A stretch of 64,000 nucleotides of DNA, from contig CBDFKF010000003.1 in assembly GCA_965248765.1 (NCBI GenBank), positions 496,001 through 560,000 on the forward strand. Reading direction: 5' to 3'. The translations under genes were made by a program, and so were the position numbers. Each line of letters opens with the position of its first letter. The first letter of the stretch is position 1. Shown here one piece after another: positions 53,658 through 62,705 of this stretch. The notes under the pieces are model-generated. The model was not told the origin of the DNA, searched no databases, and saw nothing but the letters and a program-made list of their open reading frames with translations. This DNA comes from CBDFKF01 sp965248765. Its GTDB lineage: Bacteria > Pseudomonadota > Alphaproteobacteria > VGEJ01.

Positions 53658-54833
53658 ATGCGCCGGACAGAGCAGTTGCAGGGACTGAGATTGATGAAGT
53701 TCGAGGAGGTTTACGGCCGCACCCATCGGGGTTGCTTGAGCCAAGCCGAGGCGGCGGAGGTTCTCGGCGTTTCAGAGCGCACCTTCCGGCGCTGGCGCGA
53801 CCGCTATGAGGCGGACGGCGCGGAAGGGCTCTACGATCGCCGTCTGGGCCGGGTCTCGGCGCGGCGCGCGGCGGTCAACGAGGTGACGGCGCTGTTGGCG
53901 CTGTTCGACACCCGCTACTGGGACTTCACCGCCAAGCACTTCCACGAGAAGCTGGTCGCGGACTATGCCTTCAAGCGCAGCTACAACTGGGTGCGGCTGA
54001 GCTTGCAGGCCCATGGGCGAAGACGGGCGGCGCCCAGGCGCGGGGCGCACCGGCGCAAGCGGCCGCGCCGCGCGCTGCCCGGCATGATGCTGCATCAAGA
54101 CGGCTCAAGCCACGCGTGGGTCCCCGATCAGTGGTGGGACCTGATCGTCACCATGGACGACACCACCAGTGAGATCTACTCGGCCTTCTTCGTCGCCGAA
54201 GAGGGCACGATGTCGAGCTTTCAGGGGGTGTCCGAGGCGATCCGGGTCAAGGGGCTGTTCTGCTCGCTCTATGCCGACCGCGCCGGCCACTACTGGCACA
54301 CCCCTGAGGCCGGCGGCACGGTCGACAAGGACAATCCGACCCAGTTCGGCCGCGCCCTGGCCCAGCTCGGCATCGAGCTGATCCCGGCCTACTCGCCCGA
54401 GGCAAGGGGGCGCTCGGAACGCATGTTCGCCACCCTGCAGAAGCGCCTGCCCCAGGAGCTCAGGCTCGCCGGCATCACCGACATGGCCCAGGCCAACCGC
54501 TTCCTCAAGGAGCTCTACCTGCCAGGCCACAACGCCCGCTTCGCGGTGCCGCCGGAAGCCGAGGGCACCGCCTTCGTGCCCTTCGCCGGTACCCTCGACG
54601 ACATCCTCTGCGTGCAGCAGGAGCGCACCGTCTCCAACGACAACACCGTGCGCTACAAACGCCTGGTGCTGGCGATCCCGCCCGACCGCCATCGCCGCCA
54701 CTACGTCAAGGCAAGGGTCCGGGTCCACGAATACCCCGACCGCACCCTCGCCGTCTTCCATGGGCCGCGCTGCCTGGCCCGATACCAGGCCGACGGATCG
54801 CCCATCAACACAAGCCACAGACAGGCCGCGTGA
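53658..54833 (+). CDS. ISNCY-family (rve-domain) transposase
   Basis: A 391-residue transposase. An N-terminal helix-turn-helix (LSQAEAAEVLGVSERTFRRWRDRY) is followed by the integrase core: MLHQDGSSHAWVPDQWWDLIVTMDD, then LIPAYSPEARGRSERMFATLQKRLPQEL with the catalytic Glu-type region. The C-terminal beta part ends VFHGPRCLARYQADG. A GGAGG precedes the ATG. Its C-terminal half is identical to the copy at 63395, so transposition was recent. Confidence 0.9.
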   Translation: MRRTEQLQGLRLMKFEEVYGRTHRGCLSQAEAAEVLGVSERTFRRWRDRYEADGAEGLYDRRLGRVSARRAAVNEVTALLALFDTRYWDFTAKHFHEKLVADYAFKRSYNWVRLSLQAHGRRRAAPRRGAHRRKRPRRALPGMMLHQDGSSHAWVPDQWWDLIVTMDDTTSEIYSAFFVAEEGTMSSFQGVSEAIRVKGLFCSLYADRAGHYWHTPEAGGTVDKDNPTQFGRALAQLGIELIPAYSPEARGRSERMFATLQKRLPQELRLAGITDMAQANRFLKELYLPGHNARFAVPPEAEGTAFVPFAGTLDDILCVQQERTVSNDNTVRYKRLVLAIPPDRHRRHYVKARVRVHEYPDRTLAVFHGPRCLARYQADGSPINTSHRQAA

Positions 54834-54850
54834 TCCGCTTCGACGCGACC

Positions 54851-54903
54851 GGCCAGTGGATAAGGGGACGGCCGCTCCGCGCCCGTCCCCTTATCCACTG
54901 GCC
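54851..54903 (+). terminator. 21-bp perfect hairpin after ISNCY transposase, copy 1
   Basis: Two 21-base arms (54851-54871 and 54883-54903) pair perfectly around an 11-base loop, 18 bases after the transposase stop. Each arm contains GTGGATAAGGGGACGG. It probably terminates transposase transcription or insulates the element. Confidence 0.7.
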
Positions 54904-54975
54904 CAACAACCACAACTGAAGCGGTCAATTCAGTTTGTTCTCGACACCCCAAGATGTAGAAAATCATCCCCGCCA

Positions 54976-55536
54976 TCAGCTCGCCCGCCTCGGCCGCTCG
55001 TAGCCGTAATGGACCGCGAGCATGCCGAGCGCGGAGAGCAGGATTCCGCTGGCTTCACCGCGTCGGAGAGGCCGTCCGTTCCAACCCTGCTGCATGGCCC
55101 ATTCGCGCAGGCTCTTCTGCGGCCCGACCACGTGCCAGACGCAGCTGCCGCCGGGGCTCGCCATGCCGCCGAGCGCGTCATGCACCCGGTCGCGCGCCGC
55201 GATCTGGCGCACCGTGAGATCGTCGTTCCAGGTCATCTTCTCGCCGCGCAGCCGCCTCACGCGAACGATCGACGCGGTGGCCGTGGTGTCGTAGGCGGCG
55301 ATGGTGAAGTGGGCCTGGAAGTCACGCGCCGCCTGATGCATGGCACGCGTGATCGTACCGGCCCTTCGCATGCGCGCCAGGGTGTCGACGGTGCGGACAA
55401 GGGTGACCGGCCGGCCCTCTGGGTCCGCCACGCGCACCGTCTCGAGCTTGCGGCCGCCGGGCAGGCGGATGGCCTCCGGCTTGGCGCGTTGGGACCGGGC
55501 CTTGCCCTTGGGAGCGCGCTTCCTGCGTTTAGCCAC
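54976..55536 (-). CDS. Phage-module protein with DUF6456-like domain
   Basis: A 186-residue protein. The first 25 residues are Lys/Arg-rich. The rest (HQAARDFQAHFTIAAYD, RDRVHDALGGMASPGGSCVWHVVG, SLREWAMQQGWNGRPLRRGEASGILLSALGMLAVHYGY) follows the DUF6456 pattern, a helical domain common in alphaproteobacterial phage and regulatory proteins. It is the last gene of a tightly overlapping phage operon and overlaps the previous gene by 8 bases. A regulatory role is possible; not established. Confidence 0.65.
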   Translation of the reverse strand: MAKRRKRAPKGKARSQRAKPEAIRLPGGRKLETVRVADPEGRPVTLVRTVDTLARMRRAGTITRAMHQAARDFQAHFTIAAYDTTATASIVRVRRLRGEKMTWNDDLTVRQIAARDRVHDALGGMASPGGSCVWHVVGPQKSLREWAMQQGWNGRPLRRGEASGILLSALGMLAVHYGYERPRRAS

Positions 55537-55729
55537 GCGCCGCCCTCGGTTCGGCCGGCCGCGGCCCGTAGAGTTTCTCGCCGAGCCTCTTGACCAGCTC
55601 GCGCTCGGGCCAGGTGAGGCGGCCGTCCTCGGCGGCGATCACCAGGATGCCCTGCTCGTGCCAACCCTCGCGTTTGATCTCGTCGGCCGGCCGGCGCTCG
55701 CCGCCATAGCCTTTCGGCAACCACCTCAC
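55529..55729 (-). CDS. Small hypothetical phage protein
   Basis: A 66-residue protein starting at GTG 55729, which overlaps the previous stop as GTGA. It reads RWLPKGYGGERRPADEIKRE, GILVIAAEDGRLTWPERELV, and KRLGEKLYGPRPAEPR. I recognise no family. Overlaps on both sides show that it is translated as part of the module. Confidence 0.6.
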   Translation of the reverse strand: MRWLPKGYGGERRPADEIKREGWHEQGILVIAAEDGRLTWPERELVKRLGEKLYGPRPAEPRAARG

Positions 55730-55983
55730 CGGGTGATCTCCCGCAAGCAGGCGCCGTACCCAAGGACGTCGACGAGGCTGTCGAGATGCTTCGGATCGTG
55801 GGCGAGCCGGGCCATCTTGAGGTCCATGAGGCAGACCGCCACCTGGGCCGCCGTGACCCGGATGCCGAACACCTGCGACCAACGGGCAGCGATATGCTCG
55901 AACAGGTCCTCGGGCTCGCCGTAGTCGGCGCGGCGTTTCTCGACGACGCCGGCGGCGTGCTTGAGCAGCATGACGCCGTTCAT
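55726..55983 (-). CDS. DUF6378 domain phage protein
   Basis: An 85-residue protein: LLKHAAGVVEKRRADYGEPEDLFEHIAARWSQV, then TAAQVAVCLMDLKMARLAHDPKHLDSLVDVLGY. This is the DUF6378 pattern found in tailed-phage early genes. It is linked by ATGA (55980-55983) to the RuvC-like gene and by GTGA to the next gene. The function is unknown. Confidence 0.75.
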   Translation of the reverse strand: MNGVMLLKHAAGVVEKRRADYGEPEDLFEHIAARWSQVFGIRVTAAQVAVCLMDLKMARLAHDPKHLDSLVDVLGYGACLREITR

Positions 55984-56591
55984 CGCGCGCCCGCCCGGCT
56001 CTCGATCGCCCATAGCAGCAGCGCGATGGCATCGGCCTCGTTGTCGTCGGCGGGCGCGAAGCCGCGCGCGCGGACTGCCGCGATCACCGCATCCTTGGAC
56101 GCATTGCCCTTGCCGGTGACGTGGCGCTTGATGGTGCCGACCGGGACACCCTGGTACGGAATCCCGTGGCGCTCGCACCAAGCGGTGACATGCGCCAGGA
56201 AGCCGCCGTAGATATGCGCTGCGGTCGTGCCCGCGTGACGGCGGACCTCCTCGAGATAGACCGCATCGATGCCGCCGGCAGCGTTCTTGAGCTCGGTGAG
56301 CCAGCACTTGAAACAAAGGAAGCGCATACCGCCGCCGCTGAACCGATCCGAGCGGAACGAGGCCGTGCCGCTGGTGATCGTGCCCTCCGTATCGCGGAGC
56401 GCCCAGCCGGTGACCGTGCCGAGATCAAGCGCCAGGACGGCACCCATCGCGGCCGCACCGGCGTCGTTGGCGGGCGGCACCGGGGGCTCGGCGGCCGGAC
56501 AGGCGACGCCGGCATTGCCGCCATGCCGCACCGCCGGCGGCACGGTGCGGTTCTCAAGCAACGGTTTCTTGGGCAGAGTAGCGTGAGCCAT
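55980..56591 (-). CDS. RuvC-like Holliday-junction resolvase (phage type)
   Basis: A 203-residue protein with a 45-residue disordered N-terminus followed by an RNase H-like RuvC core: VLALDLGTVTGWALRD with the first catalytic Asp, DAVYLEEVRRHAGTTAAHIYGGF with the Glu, and the C-terminal ASKDAVIAAVRARGF and DDNEADAIALLLW with the last Asp residues. Phage RuvC-like enzymes resolve branched replication intermediates. ATG 56591 follows AAGGAG. It starts the four-gene overlapping unit downstream of the primase. Confidence 0.82.
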   Translation of the reverse strand: MAHATLPKKPLLENRTVPPAVRHGGNAGVACPAAEPPVPPANDAGAAAMGAVLALDLGTVTGWALRDTEGTITSGTASFRSDRFSGGGMRFLCFKCWLTELKNAAGGIDAVYLEEVRRHAGTTAAHIYGGFLAHVTAWCERHGIPYQGVPVGTIKRHVTGKGNASKDAVIAAVRARGFAPADDNEADAIALLLWAIESRAGAR

Positions 56592-56691
56592 GACTGTCTC
56601 CTTGATCGGGGTTGTCGTGGTGAGGGTGGCGGCGGGAATTCTTGGGCTCCGCCGCCACCCGTTCTCGGAGCAAAAAACCGCAGAATTCTGC

Positions 56692-56795
56692 GGTGCGAAC
56701 AGATCGAGCAGGGAACCGGTATAAAACCGTACGCGCGTGTGTGTGCGCGCGCGTATACGTCGGTAACCCGGACACATGCTCGATCTGTTCGCACC
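56692..56795. repeat. 19-bp inverted repeat enclosing an alternating purine-pyrimidine tract
   Basis: GGTGCGAACAGATCGAGCA (56692-56710) is repeated exactly in inverse at 56777-56795. Between them, 56728-56760 is an unbroken alternating purine-pyrimidine run (CG, TG and TA steps), the kind that can adopt Z-DNA. It lies between the primase stop and the RuvC-like gene in an otherwise compact phage unit; it may be an origin, operator or packaging-type site. Confidence 0.7.
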
Positions 56796-56813
56796 CAGGA
56801 TTTCCGCCATTTT

Positions 56814-59255
56814 TCAGCCACGGTCGTACGGCCCGAAGGCGCCGTTCGAGGCGTGCACGACCAGACGCAATCCCTGGAAGCCGCGCCGCCGCGACCTCGG
56901 GTGCCGCCAGCGCGGGAACCCGCGCGCCTCCAAGTTCTGGCTGAAGCGCTTGCGCGTGCCGGCGTATTCGCCCGTCGTGCGACACCACTCCTGCCAAGAG
57001 ACGAAGAGATCAGCGACCGGCGCAACGTTGTCCTCGCCGGTGAGCTGGTCCGTCGGGCCGACGTCACAGCGCTCCTCGAGGAAGCGCCCGAGCGCGTCCT
57101 CGATCTCCATGTACTGGGCCGTCGCCTCACGGACCGCGCTCGGTGGTGCCAGGCCGATGCGCTGCCACTCGAGGCAGCCCTCGATTGCCCAGGCGAGGAT
57201 GCCCGGCCACTCGGCCTCAAGCTTTGCGGGGAGGTCGGGGTCGCGCTCGGCCTCTGGAATCGTGACCGTGAAGGGGACCAGGTTGAACCGCGCGCGGATC
57301 GCCTCGTCGACGTTCCTCAGCCCTGGCCTGTGGTTGCCGGCGATGATCAGCTTGAACTGCGGTTGGAAGGTGAAATTGTCCTGGCGCATGAAACGCGCGG
57401 TGATGGGATCGCCGCCGGTGAGCGCCTTGATCCGACTCTCGGCCCAGCGCCGGCCCTCCTCGGTCTCCTGGGCGGAGACCAGCCGGGCGCCGCGCAGCAT
57501 GGCGAGATCGGTGGTGTGGCGGTCGGTATAGCTTGCCGTGAAGGTCTCGATCGATGCGACGACGGCGTAATCGGCAAGGATCCGCGTGATCGTGTTCAGG
57601 AACACGCCCTTGCCGTTGCGCCCCGTGCCGTAGAGGAAGAAGAGCGCGTGATCGCGGATGCTGCCGGTCAGTGCACAGCCGGCGATTCGCCTGAGGAACG
57701 CCTCGAGGTCCTCGTCACCGTCGGTCACGCGAGTGAGGAAGGCGCGCCACAGCGGGCAGAATCCGCCGGGTCCCACTGCCGTAATCTTGGTCATGTAGGC
57801 GTCGACGCGGTGGGCGGAGAGACGACCTGTCGTGAGGTCGACGATCCCGTCCGGCGTGTTGAGCAGCCACGCGTCGGCATCCCATTGCTCGGCGTTGGCC
57901 GCGTGCCGGCGATCGGCCTTGGCGAGCCGCTCCACGGCGGCCACCGTCTTGGCGCTAGCGAGTGTCGAGGCCATTCGTGCCGCCGCCTTGACGTTCTCGA
58001 TGCGAGCCAGCGCGCGGTTGCTCGCCTCTCGACAGACCCAGCGGGAGAGATCGAAGACGCGGAGCGTCTCGTCCGAACGCCAACAGCAGCCGTCCCACAT
58101 CAGCCAGCGTGCCCAGGCGGCGCAGTAACGCAGGTCCTGCGCGTGACGCGCCGCGAACGCGAGCGCCAGCGCCTCCTCGGTAAACTCGAGAGGTACGCCG
58201 CCGGGCACCGCGGTTTCGGTCGTAGCCACGGGCGAGGCCTCAAGGGCCGCCGCGGTGTACTCCGCCGCCGCCTCGACGGTCTTGCGCACGGCGTCGGGCC
58301 CGTCGCGCCGGTGCAGGTCGTTGAAGTCATCCCCGACCCGGTTCGGCATGGCGATCCAGACCCGCCGGCCGTCGGCGTGATGTCGAGAGGCGGCGCGCTC
58401 GGCAGCCCGGAGGCCGGCGCCCTCGCCGTCATTGTCGGCGAGGATCACGACGCGGGCAGCATCGGGCGGGAGTGCGATCTGCGCCAGATTGCCGGCCGAG
58501 AGCACCGCCCAGACCGGCAGGTCGGAACAGGCCTGCAAGACGCTAAGCCCAGTCTCGATGCCTTCGGCGAGGCCGATCACGCTGCTCTCGCCGGGAGGCG
58601 CTAGGCGCACGGCGCCGCCCGCGACGAGCCCGAGCATCATGCGCGGTTTCGGCACCTCAGCCTTACCGGCACCGCCGGGCGCGAGATAGGTGCGGTGGAC
58701 CGCGACGATCACGCCGCCGCCATTACGGACGACGGCGACGAGCGCCGGGAAACCCGTCCGCGTCTCCCAATGGGTTAGGTCGGGATGGAACCTGAGGTCT
58801 GGCACATCGGGCAGGGCCAGACCACGGTCCGCGAGATAGGCCTCGGCCGGCGTGCCGGCGAGGTCATGACCGCCTGAGAGGATAATCTCAATTTCTCGGG
58901 CGGTGTCCGCGCCGCGATGCTTTGGCGGTGGATCCGGCGAGGGGCGGACCTGGAGGGAGTCGACGCGCTCGGCGGCATGGTCGAACAGTGCGCGGCCCGA
59001 GAGACCGGTCGCGTGTTCCAACGCGCTTAGCGGACCACCGCCCTCGCCTGAGTCGAAATCGATCCAGTCACCGGCGTGCCCGCCCCGGAGCGTGATGACG
59101 CAGGAGCCGTTCTTGCGCGGCGCGTCGCCACGAATGTTGGCGAGCCGCCATTCGTCACCGTTACGCCGGCCGTTCGGAAAATGCCGCGGCACCCAATGGT
59201 CGGCGCTGTCGCGAAGTCGGCCGACGATCTCGTCGAGATCGTGGCACTCCGGCAC
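56814..59255 (-). CDS. Phage/plasmid primase-helicase, P4 family (Toprim + D5/P4 helicase)
   Basis: An approximately 813-residue fusion. The N-terminal zinc/DUF7146-like and Toprim part has VIGLAEGIETGLSVLQACSD, VWAVLSAGNLAQIAL and RVVILADNDGEGAGLRAAERA. A helical DUF5906/D5_N region (EQWDADAWLLNTPDGIVDLTTG) precedes the P4-type AAA helicase with Walker A LFFLYGTGRNGKGVFLNTITR and arginine-finger region GNHRPGLRNVDEAIRARFNLVPF. It primes and unwinds phage or satellite DNA. The start is unclear; GTG 59255 is a reasonable choice because residues upstream overlap the SDR gene end and are unconserved. Confidence 0.88.
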   Translation of the reverse strand: MPECHDLDEIVGRLRDSADHWVPRHFPNGRRNGDEWRLANIRGDAPRKNGSCVITLRGGHAGDWIDFDSGEGGGPLSALEHATGLSGRALFDHAAERVDSLQVRPSPDPPPKHRGADTAREIEIILSGGHDLAGTPAEAYLADRGLALPDVPDLRFHPDLTHWETRTGFPALVAVVRNGGGVIVAVHRTYLAPGGAGKAEVPKPRMMLGLVAGGAVRLAPPGESSVIGLAEGIETGLSVLQACSDLPVWAVLSAGNLAQIALPPDAARVVILADNDGEGAGLRAAERAASRHHADGRRVWIAMPNRVGDDFNDLHRRDGPDAVRKTVEAAAEYTAAALEASPVATTETAVPGGVPLEFTEEALALAFAARHAQDLRYCAAWARWLMWDGCCWRSDETLRVFDLSRWVCREASNRALARIENVKAAARMASTLASAKTVAAVERLAKADRRHAANAEQWDADAWLLNTPDGIVDLTTGRLSAHRVDAYMTKITAVGPGGFCPLWRAFLTRVTDGDEDLEAFLRRIAGCALTGSIRDHALFFLYGTGRNGKGVFLNTITRILADYAVVASIETFTASYTDRHTTDLAMLRGARLVSAQETEEGRRWAESRIKALTGGDPITARFMRQDNFTFQPQFKLIIAGNHRPGLRNVDEAIRARFNLVPFTVTIPEAERDPDLPAKLEAEWPGILAWAIEGCLEWQRIGLAPPSAVREATAQYMEIEDALGRFLEERCDVGPTDQLTGEDNVAPVADLFVSWQEWCRTTGEYAGTRKRFSQNLEARGFPRWRHPRSRRRGFQGLRLVVHASNGAFGPYDRG

Positions 59256-59323
59256 CCCTCTGAGACAGGCGGGGCTTAGCTCACTCGGCGAGGGCGGCGA
59301 AACCGGTGACGAATGGACCCTCG

Positions 59324-60109
59324 TCAGCGGGCCGTGGTTCCGCCGTCGACCGGCAACATGATGCCGGTGACGTACCGCGCGGCATCGGAGGCGAGGTACA
59401 TGACCGCGAGCGCGATATCGATCGGCTCGCCGATAGTGCCTGTCGGCACGTGCTCCTTGATCCGCTCGCGCATCTCGGCCGTGGAGAGCCCGGGCGCCCC
59501 CCAGCCCTGGTCCATCATCGGCGTATCGATATCGCCGGGACAGACAGCATTGACGCGGATACCGTCGCGGGCGTGGTCGAGCGCCATGACCTTGGTCAAC
59601 ATGATGATCGCGCTCTTGGTCGCGCTGTAGGCCGCCGTCTTCTGGTAGCCGATCAACGCGCACTCCGAGGAGGTATTGACAATGACGCCGCCGCCGCGCG
59701 GTTTCATGGCACGCACCGCGGCCCGCGCCATATAGAAGCTACCGCTGATGTTGGTCTCCACGAGCGCGTGCCAATCGTCGTCCGACATCTCGTCAATGCT
59801 TGCGTCGATGAAGATACCGGCGTTGTTGAACAGGACATCGAGCCGGCCGAGGCGATCGACGGTTTCGGCGACGACACTGTCGCAGAAACCGCCGTCAGCG
59901 ACATCGCCGAGCCTGAGTTCGGCCGTGCCTCCGGCTCCGCGGATCTCCTCGACCACCGTCTCGCCCCGTTTGGCATCGCGGCCGGTGACGACGACGTCTG
60001 CGCCGTGCGCGGCAAAGGCTTTGGCCGTGCCCGCGCCGATCCCCGAGGTTGCCCCGGTGATTAGAACCGACTTCCCGCTGAACGCATCCTGTGCGAATAG
60101 TTGGGCCAC
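59324..60109 (-). CDS. SDR family NAD(P)-dependent oxidoreductase
   Basis: A 261-residue classical short-chain dehydrogenase. The cofactor motif is VLITGATSGIGAGTAKAF, with NNAG at about 95-98, the catalytic Ser in NTSSECAL, and the YxxxK pair in YSATKSAIIMLTK. The C-terminal RYVTGIMLPVDGGTTAR is typical. The substrate is unknown. Its 3' end lies 68 bases from the primase gene, so it marks the host-side edge of the phage module. Confidence 0.92.
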   Translation of the reverse strand: MAQLFAQDAFSGKSVLITGATSGIGAGTAKAFAAHGADVVVTGRDAKRGETVVEEIRGAGGTAELRLGDVADGGFCDSVVAETVDRLGRLDVLFNNAGIFIDASIDEMSDDDWHALVETNISGSFYMARAAVRAMKPRGGGVIVNTSSECALIGYQKTAAYSATKSAIIMLTKVMALDHARDGIRVNAVCPGDIDTPMMDQGWGAPGLSTAEMRERIKEHVPTGTIGEPIDIALAVMYLASDAARYVTGIMLPVDGGTTAR

Positions 60110-60438
60110 ACTACCCTCCCTCGTTTAGCCCCAACGATGCGGTATTGCGCCCGGCGAGTCCACGCGTCGCGGGCGCCACGAGAGCCTCTCCCGTCGCGAA
60201 AGCTCGCCTCGATGATGCCTTTATGCGCTATCCAGAGTCCACGCGGTCAGACACAGAATGGCGGCTACGGGTCTTGGTTGTGTAGGAACGCGGCGGCGTT
60301 GGCGGTCGGACGTAGCGGCCCGAGGCTGATGTGAGCGAGCCGTTCATCTAGCTCAGTGGGCAACCTGAGTCATCTAAGAGAAGCTCAGGTCGGGCGGTCT
60401 GGCGTTTCGTGGGCGTTGGAGCCAGGAAGTTGCGTTTC
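60110..60438. other. Intergenic region with likely IS1182 left end
   Basis: No gene is visible. CTTGGTTGTGTAGGAACGC at 60273-60291 resembles, inverted, GCGTTTTTACACAGCCAGG at 61880-61898 and probably marks the left terminal repeat of the IS1182 element. Confidence 0.45.
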
Positions 60439-61910
60439 CTATGCCCTGATGGCCGCGATCAGCAGCCCGGTGCCGAGGATGTTCATGACACGGGTGAGGT
60501 TATAGGCGAGTACGTGCAGCGCCATCTCGGTGCTGACGCGTTGTGAGCGTCTTCATCAGGAAGTGGGTTGCGCGCCCATCGGGGCTTTGATCGTGCCGAA
60601 GGGATGCTCGACCGTCTCGCGGCGCTGGCGCATCTTCTCCGGATGCTCGTCGAGCCGCCTCTGAACAGCCTCGAGAACATGCTCGTACTCCCAGCGGGTG
60701 ATCCGGCGCTCTCTGCCCGTGGTGCAGCGGTGCTTGATGGCGCAGCTCAGACACGCGTTGGTCCAGTAGCGGCGTAAGGCCAGGCCCTTTTCCTCAGTCG
60801 TGTATCGATACCTCAGCCTTTCGTTGGCCGGGCAGATGTAGATGTCCTTTTGCGCCACATAGCGGCCGGAGGTCTGCGGCTTGGGAAGCGTGACCGTGAT
60901 GGCGGCGTCTTCGCACGCCAGGATCTCCGCACTGTTGAAGTAGCCCCGGTCGGCGAGGACATCCAAGGTGTCCGCCCCCAGCGTCGCTTTCGTCTGCTTG
61001 GCCATGCGGGCGAGCTGGGACCGGTCGGTGCCGACGTTGGTCACCTCGTGGGCAACGATCAGATGATGCTTGGTGTCGACGGCGGCTTGCACGTTGTAGC
61101 CGACGACGCCCGATCCCCGACCGCTGGTCGCCATCGAGCGAGCGTCGGGATCGGTTAGAGAGATCTGCTGGTCCGGCCTCTCGCGCATCCGCGCCTCGAG
61201 CCCCTTGAGGCGCTGCATCTCTTGCCTGAGCCTGGCAATCTTCTCGTGCAGACGGACCGTCTTGGTCGTGCGTGCCAGAGACGGCTCTTGCCGGTCGGCG
61301 CTGTCCAGCTGGTGCAGGTAGCGCGACACGCTGATCCAGGCGCCGCGTCATCTTGGCTCGCGTGAAGTTCCTGTCTCGGTTGTTCACTGCCTTGAACTTG
61401 CTGCCATCGATCGCAACGCGGGCTTCGGCAAACAGACCGAGCGTGCGGCACAGAGCGACGAACCGGGCACAGACCTGACGGATGGCGCGACCATTGTCCT
61501 TGTTGCGGAAGTCGGCGATCGTCTTGTGATCGGGAGCCAGGCGGCCGGTTAGCCACATCACTTCCACGTTGCGCCCGGCTTCCCGCTCAAGCCGGCGGCT
61601 CGATTGGACCCGATTGAGATAGCCGTAGATGTACAGCTTCAGCAGAACCGACGGATGATACGCAGGCCGGCCGGTATCCTTCGGCGCGACACGGCTGAAG
61701 CCAAGCTCGGCTAGATCCAGCTCCTCGACAAAGACATCGATCACCCGAACCGCATTGTCCTCGCCAATCCAGTCGTCCAAGCACTCCGGGAACAAAGTGC
61801 GCTGCCCGCGATCGGTCCCTTCAACGAAACGCCCCATACGATCTCCCCGCTCAGACCACCGAAGAATCATATCAGGCAAGCGTTTTTACACAGCCAGGGT
61901 CAGGATCGGT
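60262..61910 (-). mobile_element. Degenerate IS1182-family element
   Basis: The span includes a frameshifted IS1182 transposase and partly matching terminal inverted repeats near 60273 and 61898. The limits are approximate because the repeats have diverged and no target duplication is evident. Confidence 0.55.
60439..61837 (-). pseudogene. IS1182-family transposase, frameshifted
   Basis: The N-terminal piece (MGRFVEGTDRGQRTLFPECL, then AYHPSVLLKLYIYGYLNR and DHKTIADFRNKD) is in one frame. It shifts near 61325 to a second frame carrying DPDARSMATSGRGSGVVGYNVQ, DVLADRGYFN and the C-terminal RRRETVEHPFGTIKAPMG (family RQRRETVEHPFGTIK). A second shift near 60560 leads to the usual end THFLMKTL ... 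MALHVLAYNLTRVMNI and a TAG at 60439. Two frameshifts make it inactive. Confidence 0.85.
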
Positions 61911-62000
61911 AGTTCGCCGGTTCGGAGTCGGCTACCGGTTGACCGAAGTGGCCTATGAGCGGACATCGCCACTCACAGCACCATTTACTGAGTACACGAC

Positions 62001-62705
62001 CTAGGCGGCGTCGTGGAAGATCACGCCCAGGGTAAGGCGCTGACCGCTGTGGAGCCGGCTGACTCCGTGGCGCATCTTTACGCGGTGGTAGCCCCGCGTG
62101 CCGCGACGCGGTCGCTCGTTGACGGCGAACAGCACCGCCTCGCCCTGGGCTAGGGTCACGACCTCGGCGCGGGATTGCATGCGCGGGCGCTGTTCGGTGA
62201 GCACGAACTCGCCGCCGTCGAAATCCGCGGGATCGCTGAGGAGGACCGTGCATTGCAGCGGGAACACCTGCTCGCCGTAGAGGTCCTGGTGGAGGCAGTT
62301 GTAGTCGCCCGGCCCGTATTTGAGCATCAGCGGTGTCGGGCACACCTGGCCCGCGGTGTGGCATCGCTCCAACATGGCCGAGAGCGCGGCCGGGTAGAGG
62401 ACATCGAGCCCGAGCCATGCCGCCCATCGGTTCGCCGTGCGAGCGGCATGGGGATAAGCGGCCTGGCGCAGGTACGCGACGGTGTCGGGCAGCGGGTACG
62501 CGAAGTACTTGTACTCGCCCTCGCCGAAGCCGTGGCGCGCCATCGAGACGCGGCTGCGGAACGGCGCGTCGGCGTCGTAGGTCGCCGCGAGCGCGGCGCA
62601 CTCGTCGGGGCTCAGTACCGGGCCGAGGCGGCCGACACCGTACGCATCGAGCTCGGCATCGACCGATTGCCACTGCACCGCGGCAAGGCGCTCGGCAATG
62701 GTCAC
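62001..62705 (-). CDS. 2OG-Fe(II) oxygenase (Ada-associated type)
   Basis: A 234-residue dioxygenase. The iron site is His-X-Asp in YNCLHQDLYGEQVFPLQ, the distal His lies in RHGVSRLHSGQR, and the Arg in QRLTLGVIFHDA probably binds 2-oxoglutarate. ARHGFGEGEYKYFAYPLP and GGEFVLTEQRPRMQSRAEVV are hallmarks of a family usually found beside ada. This suggests a role in alkylation response, analogous to but distinct from AlkB. Its start overlaps the ada stop by 4 bases (ATGA). Confidence 0.88.
   Translation of the reverse strand: MTIAERLAAVQWQSVDAELDAYGVGRLGPVLSPDECAALAATYDADAPFRSRVSMARHGFGEGEYKYFAYPLPDTVAYLRQAAYPHAARTANRWAAWLGLDVLYPAALSAMLERCHTAGQVCPTPLMLKYGPGDYNCLHQDLYGEQVFPLQCTVLLSDPADFDGGEFVLTEQRPRMQSRAEVVTLAQGEAVLFAVNERPRRGTRGYHRVKMRHGVSRLHSGQRLTLGVIFHDAA

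Larger units (their letters stand above)
53589..54948 (+). mobile_element. ISNCY-type insertion sequence, copy 1
   Basis: The left end (53589-53623) and the right end seen in copy 2 (63272-63306) form imperfect terminal inverted repeats sharing CCGGTTTATGTACCA and flanking GA..TG.CCG units. In copy 1 the right end is shortened: 25 bases between two CGGTCAATTCA-like repeats are missing. The sequence common to both copies stops at 54948. The transposase is intact. The element cuts off the integrase stub. Confidence 0.75.

Noticed and set aside
56121..58604. 827-codon plus-strand frame across the phage module
   Set aside because: It is antisense to the primase and RuvC-like genes, which have clear motifs; long antisense frames are common in GC-rich DNA.
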